Shown here piece by piece: positions 55,353 to 62,879 of a DNA stretch of 64,000 nt. The stretch is from Aldehydirespirator sp965117015. GTDB taxonomy: Bacteria; Actinomycetota; Acidimicrobiia; Acidimicrobiales; Aldehydirespiratoraceae. The stretch lies in contig OZ220747.1 in the NCBI GenBank assembly GCA_965117015.1, positions 1,922,001-1,986,000 on the forward strand. The letters are read 5' to 3'. Made by a program: the position numbers and the translations under genes. The stretch's first letter is position 1. Every line of letters starts with the position of its first letter. The notes beneath the pieces were generated by a model. It saw nothing but the letters and a program-made list of their open reading frames with translations. It was not told the origin of the DNA and did no database searches.

Positions 55353-56165
55353 GTGTCCAACCCTTCGTCCTGCCGAGCGGTGACCGGCGCTCTGGATGTT
55401 GATGGACCGCTGGCCTGGCGCGAGGCGGGTGACGGGGAGCCAGTGGTGTTCCTGCACGGCCTCGGCGGCTCGCGCACCTCGTGGGAACCCCAACTGACTG
55501 GCCTGAAATCCGAATTCCGCTGCATCGCCTGGGACATGCCCGGCTATGGCGTCTCGGACCCGGTCGTGCCTCTGACCTTCGCCACCGTCGCCGACGCGGT
55601 GGCCCGGCTGCTCGACGCGGCCGCCGTGGAGCGGGCCCATCTCGTGGGCGAGTCCTTCGGCGGCATGCACGCCCTGCACGCCGCGCTGCGCCACCCCGAC
55701 CGTCTCGGCCGGCTCGTGCTGGCCAACACCAGCCCCGCCTTCGGCCTCGACGGCACCGACCCCGACGCCTGGCAGGCCGCCCGGCTCGCCCCCCTGGACG
55801 CCGGACGCACCCCCGCCGACATCGCCGAGCAAGTGCTCACATCGGTAGCCGGCCCAAGCCTCGACCGGGAGACCCTGGCCATGCGGGTCGCCGGCTTCGC
55901 GCGCATCCCGTCCGCCGGCCTGCGAGCCGCCGTCGAATGCCTGCCTGCTCACAACGTGCTCGACCGCCTGGCCGAGATCAACACTCCCGCCCTCGTGGTC
56001 GCCGGCGCACTAGACGCCGAAACCCCAGTCACCTACGCGAGAGCCCTAGCCGACGGCCTTCCCGATGCCGAGCTGGTGGTACTAGACGGCATAGGCCACC
56101 TAGCCGTCTCAGAAGCCCCAGAGACCTTCAATCAGTTAGCAAGCGCCTTCCTCACCGTCGACTGA
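55353..56165 (+). CDS. Alpha/beta-fold hydrolase
   Basis: The roughly 270-residue protein has EPVVFLHGLGGSRTSWEPQL, IAWDMPGYGVSDP, the nucleophile loop LVGESFGGMHALHAALRHPD near residue 98, an acidic residue in VAGALDAETP, and the His in LDGIGHLAVSEAPE. The start is GTG 55353, seven bases after a TATGTT -10-like hexamer (55341-55346), which would give a leaderless mRNA; GTG 55338 in the same frame is the alternative. It resembles 3-oxoadipate enol-lactonase or carboxylesterases. The substrate is unknown. Confidence 0.83.
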   Translation: MSNPSSCRAVTGALDVDGPLAWREAGDGEPVVFLHGLGGSRTSWEPQLTGLKSEFRCIAWDMPGYGVSDPVVPLTFATVADAVARLLDAAAVERAHLVGESFGGMHALHAALRHPDRLGRLVLANTSPAFGLDGTDPDAWQAARLAPLDAGRTPADIAEQVLTSVAGPSLDRETLAMRVAGFARIPSAGLRAAVECLPAHNVLDRLAEINTPALVVAGALDAETPVTYARALADGLPDAELVVLDGIGHLAVSEAPETFNQLASAFLTVD

Positions 56166-56168
56166 CAA

Positions 56169-56315
56169 GGTTCAGACGCGAACCCGCTAGGACCAGCCGC
56201 GACCGGCAAGGCCGGGGGGTGGCGCAGGTCCGGGCGGCCGACAATGGGGCGAAGCCCCGTCGGCCGGACGGAGCCTGCGACAGGACCCGCCGGCCGGAAG
56301 GAGCAACGAATGCTC
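56169..56315. other. Chain of four hairpins between hydrolase and acyl-CoA dehydrogenase genes
   Basis: In the 178-base gap there are four local stems: GGTTC/GAACC (56169-56173, 56180-56184); CCGGC/GCCGG (56203-56207, 56211-56215); CGGCCGAC/GTCGGCCG (56235-56242, 56259-56266) enclosing GGGGC-GAA-GCCCC; and GAGCA/TGCTC (56301-56305, 56311-56315). CGCAGG (56223-56228) can also pair with CCTGCG (56274-56279) around the third. The first may be the terminator of the hydrolase gene; the rest could be a structured leader or small RNA. I recognise no known RNA family. Confidence 0.45.
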
Positions 56316-56343
56316 TAGAGGGCCAGCGTTAGGCTCTAAGGCC

Positions 56344-57543
56344 GTGCCGACCGACATTCTCACCCCGGAGCGGGCCGCACTCGTCGAGCGCATGGCCGCG
56401 CTCGGGCCCAACTTCGCCGAGCGGGCCGAGGCCCACGATCGCGACGCCACGTTTCCCACCGAGAACTGGGCCGAGCTGCGCGACGCCGGTCTGCTCGGGC
56501 TGTGCATCCCGGTAGCGGAAGGCGGGCTCGGTGGCGACTTCGTGGCCTACGCCCTCGTGTCCGAGGAGCTCGGGCGGCACTGCGCCACTACCGCGCTGAC
56601 CTTCAACATGCACACCGCCACCACCATCCTCGTCGGCCAGATCGCCGACGACCTGGACCTGAGCGCCGCGGAGCGAGCGCTGCTGGAGGAGCGCCGGGCC
56701 GAACTGCGTCGAGGCATCGTCGCCGACGGCACCATCCACAGCCAGCCCTTCTCGGAGGGCGCGGCCGCGGGCGCCACGGCGGGCTACTCCACCCTGGCCG
56801 TGCCCGCGGCAGGCGGCTACCACGTGACCGGGCGCAAGATCTTCGCCTCTCTTTCGGGAGCGGCCCACATCCACAACGTGGTCTGCCTGGCTCCCGGGGA
56901 CGAGCGGATCCGCTTCATGGGCGTGCCCGCCGACGCAGCTGGCGCAGTCGTCGAAGGGGAGTGGGACCCGCTGGGTATGCGGGGAACCGACTCGCGCACC
57001 CTGGTGCTGAGACAGGCCTTCGTGCCCGAGGACAACGAGTGGCTCCCGCCCGGCGCCTTCGATCAGGCTGCGACCCGCTGGCCGTACTTCTACATGACGC
57101 TGTCGTTCGCCTACCTGGGACTGATGCGGGGCGTGCTCGACGCCACGGGTGCATACCTGCGGGGCGAGGGATCGGTCCGTTCCGGCCCGGCCCGGCGGGA
57201 CCATCCCATCAAGCAGCAGGGCTGGGCCCAGATGAACCTGCTCTACGACCGGGCCCAGTCGCTCACCTACCGGGTGCTGGCCGAGTGCGGCGTCGACCCG
57301 AGCGGTGACCAGGTGCGGCGGGCGTGGTCGTCGGTGGTGACCGTGATGGAGGGCGCCCCCGCGGTGGCGTCGCTGGCCCTGCAGGTGTGCGGGGGCCGCA
57401 GCATGCTGCGTCCGTCCTACCTGGAGCAGGCCTACCGCGACGCCCGCTGCGGGGCGGCCATGCTGCCATGGAGCGTCGAGGTCTGCCTGGAGCGCTTGGG
57501 CCGCACCGGCCTCTACCCGGAACAGGACGAAGCACCGGTCTGA
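56344..57543 (+). CDS. Acyl-CoA dehydrogenase family protein
   Basis: The 399-residue protein has the N-terminal LRDAGLLGLCIPVAEGGLGG, a central beta domain with YHVTGRKIFASLSGAAHIHN and WDPLGMRGTDSRTLVLRQAF, and a helical C-terminal domain with LQVCGGRSMLRPSYLEQAYR, followed by DARCG. These are family landmarks of flavin acyl-CoA dehydrogenases. The usual catalytic Glu is not obvious in the C-terminal domain, so monooxygenase-type or other use of the fold (as in DszC or nitroalkane oxidase) is possible. GTG 56344 begins it. It is co-directional with the ligase gene 83 bases on. Confidence 0.87.
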   Translation: MPTDILTPERAALVERMAALGPNFAERAEAHDRDATFPTENWAELRDAGLLGLCIPVAEGGLGGDFVAYALVSEELGRHCATTALTFNMHTATTILVGQIADDLDLSAAERALLEERRAELRRGIVADGTIHSQPFSEGAAAGATAGYSTLAVPAAGGYHVTGRKIFASLSGAAHIHNVVCLAPGDERIRFMGVPADAAGAVVEGEWDPLGMRGTDSRTLVLRQAFVPEDNEWLPPGAFDQAATRWPYFYMTLSFAYLGLMRGVLDATGAYLRGEGSVRSGPARRDHPIKQQGWAQMNLLYDRAQSLTYRVLAECGVDPSGDQVRRAWSSVVTVMEGAPAVASLALQVCGGRSMLRPSYLEQAYRDARCGAAMLPWSVEVCLERLGRTGLYPEQDEAPV

Positions 57544-57626
57544 GAACCCGCTCTTGTTCGCTTCGCTGCGGTGCGAGGTACCTTTCGGGGCCGAACGTCC
57601 ACCGTCTCGCTACGGGGGGAGATGTC

Positions 57627-58985
57627 ATGACCGACTGGGACCGCGTGAGGGTCCTCTGGCCCGATCACTACGGGCTGGCTCGGGGCAAGTACGTGCCGAT
57701 CCGTCTCGCCCATCAGGGCGCCAACCACTGCGTGTGCGTGTTCGCGCTGGGCTACGACCGCAGCATGGCGCCCGCGCCGGGCGCCTACCTGCTGGAAGGC
57801 CTGCCCGACACCCACGTCAGCTTCGACACCGCCGACATCCGCCAGGGCTGGGACGACGAAGCCACCGGTGTCGTCATCGGCGACCTGACCATGCACGGCG
57901 AACCCCTGCCGGTGTCGCCCCGGGAGGCGCTGCGCCGGGCGGTGGCCGACTGGGAGGCCCTCGGCTACAGCCCCAAAGTAGGCCTCGAGTTCGAGGCCTA
58001 CGTGTTCAACGGCGACATGGAGTCCCCCCGGCCCTACGACACGCCCCGGTCGATGGTCTACGGCACCGGTCCCGGCTCGGATCCCGCCGGGGTCATCACC
58101 TCGCTGGTCCGCCAGGCCGAGGCGGTGGGCATAGCGGTGGAGTCGGTCAACGCCGAGTACGACGAGGGGCAGTTCGAGCTGACCCTCGAATACGGCGACG
58201 CCCTGGCGGCCGTCGACGACGCCTTCCTGTTCCGGCTGCTGGCCCGGGAGAGCGTGCTCACCGCCACCGACTCGGCCGGTCGCTCCCTCGGCCTCGACCT
58301 CACGTTCCTGGGCAAGCCCTTCCCCGGCGTATCCGGCACCGGGATCCATGTGAACCTCTCGCTGGCCGATGCCGACGGCAACAACGCCTTCTCGGACGCG
58401 AGCGGCGCCCACGGCATGTCGGACCTGGCCCGGGGCTGCCTCGCCGGTCTGATCCACCATCACCGCGGGATGACGGCATTGGCCGCGCCCACCGTCAACG
58501 CCTACCGGCGCCTGCGCCCGGGCGAGATCAACGGCTACTGGGCCAACTGGGGCGTGGAGCACCGCTGCGCCGGGAACCGGGTGCCGGGGAGCGCCGGTCC
58601 GGGCATGCGCATCGAGAGCCGCATCGGCGACGGCGCCGCCAACCCCTACCTGCTGGTGGCTGCGGTGCTGCAGGCGGCCCGCCTCGGTGTGGCCGACGGT
58701 CTCGCGTGCCCCGATCCCTTGACTACGGACGGTTTCGAGGAGATCAACACCGATGTCCGCTGCGCCCACTCCCTGAACGAGGCCCTCGACGACATGGAAG
58801 CCGACGAGGCGTTGTGCGAGGCGATCGGCTCGGAGGTTTGCGCTAACTTCGTGTTCAACAAGCGGGAGGAGTGGGGCCGCTACACCGCCGAAGCGGGTGA
58901 CGAGGTCGTCGCCGACTGGGACGCCATCACCGGCACTGAGCCCCTCTCGCAGTGGGAGCTGAAGCAGTACCTGCCCTACCACTGA
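57627..58985 (+). CDS. Glutamine synthetase family protein (probable gamma-glutamyl-amine ligase)
   Basis: The 452-residue protein has the GS active-site set: GLEFEAYVF, VNAEYDEGQFELTLEYGDAL, GTGIHVNLSLADADG, PTVNAYRRLRPGEINGYW with WGVEHRCAG, and RIESRIGDGAANPYL. The N terminus is shorter and different from GlnA type I. No adenylylation-site tyrosine loop is evident. Such proteins often act as gamma-glutamyl-polyamine or -ethanolamine ligases (PuuA, GlnA3/GlnA4). ATG 57627 follows GGGGGGAGATGTC; the frame is open upstream as a shadow. With the PuuD-like hydrolase it suggests a gamma-glutamyl amine route. Confidence 0.9.
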   Translation: MTDWDRVRVLWPDHYGLARGKYVPIRLAHQGANHCVCVFALGYDRSMAPAPGAYLLEGLPDTHVSFDTADIRQGWDDEATGVVIGDLTMHGEPLPVSPREALRRAVADWEALGYSPKVGLEFEAYVFNGDMESPRPYDTPRSMVYGTGPGSDPAGVITSLVRQAEAVGIAVESVNAEYDEGQFELTLEYGDALAAVDDAFLFRLLARESVLTATDSAGRSLGLDLTFLGKPFPGVSGTGIHVNLSLADADGNNAFSDASGAHGMSDLARGCLAGLIHHHRGMTALAAPTVNAYRRLRPGEINGYWANWGVEHRCAGNRVPGSAGPGMRIESRIGDGAANPYLLVAAVLQAARLGVADGLACPDPLTTDGFEEINTDVRCAHSLNEALDDMEADEALCEAIGSEVCANFVFNKREEWGRYTAEAGDEVVADWDAITGTEPLSQWELKQYLPYH

Positions 58986-58988
58986 GCA

Positions 58989-59022
58989 CCGGACGGAGCG
59001 ACCTGGACCCTCGTTCCGCCGG
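58989..59022. terminator. Hairpin between convergent ligase and amidotransferase genes
   Basis: CCGG-A-CGGA-G-CGA (58989-59001) pairs with TCG-T-TCCG-CCGG (59011-59022), an imperfect stem of about 11 pairs in the 39-base convergent gap. It could terminate both transcripts. Confidence 0.5.
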
Positions 59023-59024
59023 GT

Positions 59025-59753
59025 TCAGGACTGGGCCACCTCGTCGAGGAACCAGTCGACCAGCTCGGCGCATTGCCGGGCGTTGCGGTCCTCGTGATGG
59101 CGCAGGCTCTCCAGCAGTTCCTCCCGGCTCAAGCCGTGCTCGGCCAGGTACTCGTCGTCTGCCCCGGTGAGGAAGTCCTCGACGTGGGCGTAGGTCACCT
59201 CTGGATGGAACTGGGTGCCCACGCAGCGCCCCAGCCGGAACAGCTGCACGGCGTTCTCGTTGACGGCCAGCACCTCGGCATCGGCCGGAGGGGTGAAGCG
59301 GTCGTGGTGCCACTGGAACCACGGCCCCGGCCCCAGCGGGTTGCGCGCCCCGTTGGGCGAGCCCCCGGGCTCGTGGATCTTGTACCACCCGATCTCGGCT
59401 ACCGGCGCCTGCTCCACCTCGCCGCCGAGAGCCGCGGCCAGCAGCTGCCCTCCGAAGCAGACCCCCAGCATCGGCACGCCCCTCGCGTAGGCGGCCCGCA
59501 CCATCTCGATCTCTTCGAAGATCCAGCTGTCGATCTCGTCGGTCTTGGTGAGCGAGCGGATCGAGCCCATCGGCACCAGCACGTCGTAGTCGGCGAGGTC
59601 GGGGAAGGGGACCGCGTCGTTGGGCCGGTCCAGGTCCTCGGTCACCACATGCTCGTGCACGTCGAAGCCCCGCTGCGCCAGCCGCTCGCCGACCAGCGCG
59701 CTCGTGCCCTGCGGCTCGTGGGCCAGGACCAGAGCTCGCCGCGGCCTGTTCAC
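59025..59753 (-). CDS. Class I glutamine amidotransferase (GMP synthase-like)
   Basis: The 242-residue stand-alone GATase has VLVPMGSIRSLTKTDE, the nucleophile Cys in MLGVCFGGQLLAAALGG near residue 100, FQWHHDRFTPP, and VGTQFHPEVTYAHVEDFL with the His-Glu pair. No synthetase domain is attached. Its GTG start overlaps the stop of the dioxygenase gene by four bases, so it belongs to the 62732-to-59025 operon. Roles for such proteins include gamma-glutamyl hydrolysis; its partner or substrate is unknown. Confidence 0.86.
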   Translation of the reverse strand: MNRPRRALVLAHEPQGTSALVGERLAQRGFDVHEHVVTEDLDRPNDAVPFPDLADYDVLVPMGSIRSLTKTDEIDSWIFEEIEMVRAAYARGVPMLGVCFGGQLLAAALGGEVEQAPVAEIGWYKIHEPGGSPNGARNPLGPGPWFQWHHDRFTPPADAEVLAVNENAVQLFRLGRCVGTQFHPEVTYAHVEDFLTGADDEYLAEHGLSREELLESLRHHEDRNARQCAELVDWFLDEVAQS

Positions 59754-60610
59754 AGGTCAAACCATACGTGGGCCTGACCCGTCCCCGAAACCGACTCGTA
59801 CTGGCCGAACTGCACGCCCCGAGCGGTGCAGGCTCGGCCGCCTAGCGCGCCCACCATCACCAGGTAGTGGCCGAAGTAGCCCTCAGGGGCATGGCGGGAG
59901 TACTCGGGCACGAAGTCGATGATGGCGGCGTGGTCGCCGGCGGCCATCCACGACAGCACCGCTCGGTCGGCCGCGGCCGCTTCGGGGGTGCGGATGTGGA
60001 GGTCGGGGTCGGCGGCCTCGTGGTCGCGGAACTGCCGTAACGGCCAGAACCGGTGGCTGAGCCCGCCGCTGGCCAGCACCACCACTCGCCGGTCGAGGCC
60101 GGCCACGGCTTCGGCCAGCAGCTGGCCGGCCAGCAGGAAGTCGTAGGGCTCGGCCGTCTGGCAGACGCCCATCGACACCCAGCGCTCGTCGCCCTGCAGG
60201 AACCCGAGCAGGTTCACAGTGGGGTAGTGCACCGGCAGGTGCGGGTCGTCGGTGGCCGTTACCCAGGTGTCGTCGCGGTCTACGGCCGCAGCCTCGAAGG
60301 CGCGGGCCAGTTCGGGGTCGCCGGGCATGTCGTAGGGCATGGCGCACATGCCCCGGGGCAGCTCGTCGGAGGTGAACAGGCCCTTGCGCCGCGCGTGGGC
60401 GGTCACGACGTGCTCGACGGTGGTGAACCAGTGGGTGTCGACCACCACCACAGTGTCGGGCGCCGCCGCGGCCAGACGCTCGGCCCGGAGCGCGTGGAGG
60501 CCCGCAAAGAGTGTGGTGTCTTCACCGCCGTTGAGGGCCCTCCGCTCGTGTTCGGGCATCACCAGCGGAGGCACGTGAGACACGAGCGCGGCCCCCACAA
60601 TCGATCCCAT
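59750..60610 (-). CDS. LigB-type extradiol dioxygenase family protein
   Basis: The 286-residue protein begins MGSIVGAALVSHVPPLVMPE with the first iron-ligand His region, has VVVDTHWFTTVEHVV near residue 57 and VVLASGGLSHRFWPLRQF near 182, the family His-rich segments. These match type II extradiol ring-cleavage enzymes such as homoprotocatechuate 2,3-dioxygenase of the LigB class. It is coupled to the downstream GATase gene by GTGA and lies 29 bases past the P450 stop. A catechol-type substrate is likely but not identified. Confidence 0.85.
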   Translation of the reverse strand: MGSIVGAALVSHVPPLVMPEHERRALNGGEDTTLFAGLHALRAERLAAAAPDTVVVVDTHWFTTVEHVVTAHARRKGLFTSDELPRGMCAMPYDMPGDPELARAFEAAAVDRDDTWVTATDDPHLPVHYPTVNLLGFLQGDERWVSMGVCQTAEPYDFLLAGQLLAEAVAGLDRRVVVLASGGLSHRFWPLRQFRDHEAADPDLHIRTPEAAAADRAVLSWMAAGDHAAIIDFVPEYSRHAPEGYFGHYLVMVGALGGRACTARGVQFGQYESVSGTGQAHVWFDL

Positions 60611-60639
60611 CGCCCAGACCTCCCGCTAGCTGGGCCGCA

Positions 60640-61920
60640 TCATGCCACCACCCGGACGGGAAGGTGCTTGATGCCGGCGATGAAGTTGGACCGCATGTAC
60701 TGGGGCTCGCCGTCGGGTTCGAGCCGTTCGACCCGCTTCATGAGCTCTTCGAACACCAGGCGAGCCTCCATGCGGGCCAGCCACGCTCCCAGGCACAGGT
60801 GGGGGCCGTTGCGTCCGAAGGCCATGTGGTCGTTGGGGTCGCGGGCCAGGTCGAAGCGCCACGGGTGACCGAACCCGTCGTCGTCGTGGTTGGCCGAGCA
60901 GAACCACATCACCACCTTGTCGCCCGCGGCGATGCTCTGCCCGCCGAGGGTGACCTCACGGGTGGCGGTGCGGCGGAAGTGCATGGTCACCGCGCTGGTG
61001 CGCAGGATCTCCTCCACTGCCGTCGCGGTGAGCGACGGGTCGGCCCGCCAGGCCCGCCAGAGGCTCGGATGGAGCATCATCGTGCGCAGGCCGTGGGTCA
61101 TGGTGTAGCGGGTGGTGTCGTTGCCGGCGGCGATGAGCAGGGTGAAGAAGTTCTTGAACTCCAGGTCGCTGAGGGGCTCGCCGTCGCGGGTGGGGGCCAG
61201 CAGTTGGGTGATCACGTCGTTGCGGGGGCAGGCCCGGCGCTCCGCGGCCTGGCGCTCGGCGTAGTCGAACACCTCGATGGCGGCCGGGCTGCGGAACGGC
61301 ATGAGCCGGTACTCCTCGGTGTCGGCCGTGTCGATCACGTGGGTGGTGAACTCCGGGTCGCTGTTGCCCAGGAAGGCGTCGCCCCACTCCACCAGCTGGT
61401 GGCCGTCGGCGTCGCTGGTGCCCAGCAGGCGGCCCAGCATCCGCATGGGCAGCTTGGCCGCCACTTCGGTGACGAAGTCGAAGGCGTCGGCGGTGAGGGC
61501 CTCGTCGAGCACTTCGGCGGCCAGGGCCCGGATGGAGTCCTCGTACGACTCGACGGTGCGGCGGGTGAACCCCCGGTTGACGAGCCGCCGCAGCCGGGTG
61601 TGCTCGGGCGGGTCGAGCTCCATCATCGTGCGGCGGGCCTCGAGCTCGTCGTCGTCCATCTCCTCGAGGCGGATGCCCCGGGAGGAGGTGAACGTCTCGA
61701 CGTCGCGGCTCACGGCCAGGGCGTCGTGGTAGCGGGTGACCGACCAGAAGCCGGAGCCGTCGGCCTCGGGGGTCCAGTGCACCGGGTCCTCGCGGCGCAG
61801 CCGGGTGAAGGTGGCGTGGGGCACCCCGGAGGTGAAGGAGTCGTGGGAGGACAGGTCGGCGTCGCCGTCGCCGTGGTCGGGCAGGTAGCCGTCCACGAAC
61901 GTGGCCGTCACTGTGCTCAT
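60640..61920 (-). CDS. Cytochrome P450
   Basis: The 426-residue P450 has MELDPPEHTRLRRLVNRGFT near residue 98, the I-helix IAAGNDTTRYTMTHG near 245, the ExxR helix EEILRTSAVTMH, and the heme loop FGRNGPHLCLGAWLARMEAR with Cys376. It resembles the neighbouring P450 at 53.2 kb in overall layout but is clearly a different gene. ATG 61920 overlaps the stop of the acetoacetate decarboxylase-like gene (ATGA). No redox partner is adjacent. Confidence 0.92.
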   Translation of the reverse strand: MSTVTATFVDGYLPDHGDGDADLSSHDSFTSGVPHATFTRLRREDPVHWTPEADGSGFWSVTRYHDALAVSRDVETFTSSRGIRLEEMDDDELEARRTMMELDPPEHTRLRRLVNRGFTRRTVESYEDSIRALAAEVLDEALTADAFDFVTEVAAKLPMRMLGRLLGTSDADGHQLVEWGDAFLGNSDPEFTTHVIDTADTEEYRLMPFRSPAAIEVFDYAERQAAERRACPRNDVITQLLAPTRDGEPLSDLEFKNFFTLLIAAGNDTTRYTMTHGLRTMMLHPSLWRAWRADPSLTATAVEEILRTSAVTMHFRRTATREVTLGGQSIAAGDKVVMWFCSANHDDDGFGHPWRFDLARDPNDHMAFGRNGPHLCLGAWLARMEARLVFEELMKRVERLEPDGEPQYMRSNFIAGIKHLPVRVVA

Positions 61921-62732
61921 GAACCCGCTTTGGGGTTGGGGGCGGCCCACAGGGTGGTGCCGCCGGCCATGGACGTGCCGACCTGGCGGTAGTAGCCGCC
62001 GATCATCTCGACGGGTTGCAGCCGGTGCAGTTCCTCGGTGGGGCACTCGGGCAGCACCAGCTCGGCGTCACCGGCGTACACCGGTCCTAGGTCGGCGTCG
62101 TAGCCCCGCATGGTGACCAGCTCGTCGAGCGAGTCGTGCCCGTCGGCCTCCATGGCCGGCATCTGGCGGCTGTGCAGCATCGGGTGGCCGTTGACGAAGC
62201 CGGGGGTGTCGGCGATGCCGGTGATGGTGAACCGGGCCTCGGCGATGCGCCGGCCCCAGGTGCTGAGAGTTGCTCCGAAGCGGCCACCCACCTCCAGGCG
62301 CGGCCCGGCCCGCCCCACGGTCACCGGCCTAGTCATGGCGATCTCGGCCATCTTCTTGGGGTAGCCCTGGAAGTGGCCCCTGGCCATGGCGAAGTCCTTG
62401 TCCACCCAGATGTAGGCCGCCCGGCTGTAGGTGGAGCCCTGGAACTTGCAGCGCACCACCGCGAACACCTCCCGGTACTGGGCCCGCACCGGGTCGAGCA
62501 GCTCCTCGAAGGTGTCGCCGCAGCTCTGCCACTCGGCCCAGATCATGGCCACCGCGCCGGGATCGTCCTCGGCCGGCTCCAACGGGTCGGGCAGCAGCTC
62601 GGCCACCCGGTCCGGGTCGGTGCGGTACTCCACCGTCAGCATGTCACCGGAGTAGTGCCAGGGCGGCGCAGGCACGATGCCCGCTGCCCCGGTGGGCGTT
62701 CTCGGGTACATGAACCCCTGAAGCTCAGCCAC
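61917..62732 (-). CDS. Acetoacetate decarboxylase family protein
   Basis: The 271-residue protein has the ADC-like segments YSRAAYIWVDKDFAMARGHF and QGYPKKMAEIAM, in which Lys126 matches the Schiff-base lysine and Lys127 the pKa-tuning neighbour of acetoacetate decarboxylase. Many family members are not decarboxylases but aldolase-dehydratases or unknown beta-keto acid enzymes. It is the first gene of a four-gene minus-strand operon (this gene, P450, LigB-type dioxygenase, GATase), all closely spaced or overlapping. Confidence 0.85.
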   Translation of the reverse strand: MAELQGFMYPRTPTGAAGIVPAPPWHYSGDMLTVEYRTDPDRVAELLPDPLEPAEDDPGAVAMIWAEWQSCGDTFEELLDPVRAQYREVFAVVRCKFQGSTYSRAAYIWVDKDFAMARGHFQGYPKKMAEIAMTRPVTVGRAGPRLEVGGRFGATLSTWGRRIAEARFTITGIADTPGFVNGHPMLHSRQMPAMEADGHDSLDELVTMRGYDADLGPVYAGDAELVLPECPTEELHRLQPVEMIGGYYRQVGTSMAGGTTLWAAPNPKAGS

Positions 62733-62827
62733 GCCTCAACCCTATTCGTTTGGCACCGAACGATCAACGGCACAGATCGATCTCACAACTCGAAAGTACT
62801 CCAGACGGGGTCGATGCGATAAAGAAA

Positions 62828-62845
62828 ATCGGTAGATCTGCCGAT
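62828..62845. promoter_or_regulatory. 18-bp dyad between divergent operon and amidohydrolase
   Basis: ATCGGTAGATCTGCCGAT is an inverted repeat in which 16 of 18 positions are symmetrical. It lies in the 147-base gap between the divergent acetoacetate decarboxylase-like and amidohydrolase starts, 35 bases before the latter. It is a good candidate operator for one regulator acting both ways. Confidence 0.55.
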
Positions 62846-62879
62846 AGGCGTGAACTTCGTCCTTTGCTTCAATCGCCTC

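Noticed and set aside
56297..56318. Two-codon frame ATG-CTC-TAG after an AAGGAG sequence
   Set aside because: A start-stop of this length is easily produced by chance and overlaps the fourth hairpin; no evidence of regulation.
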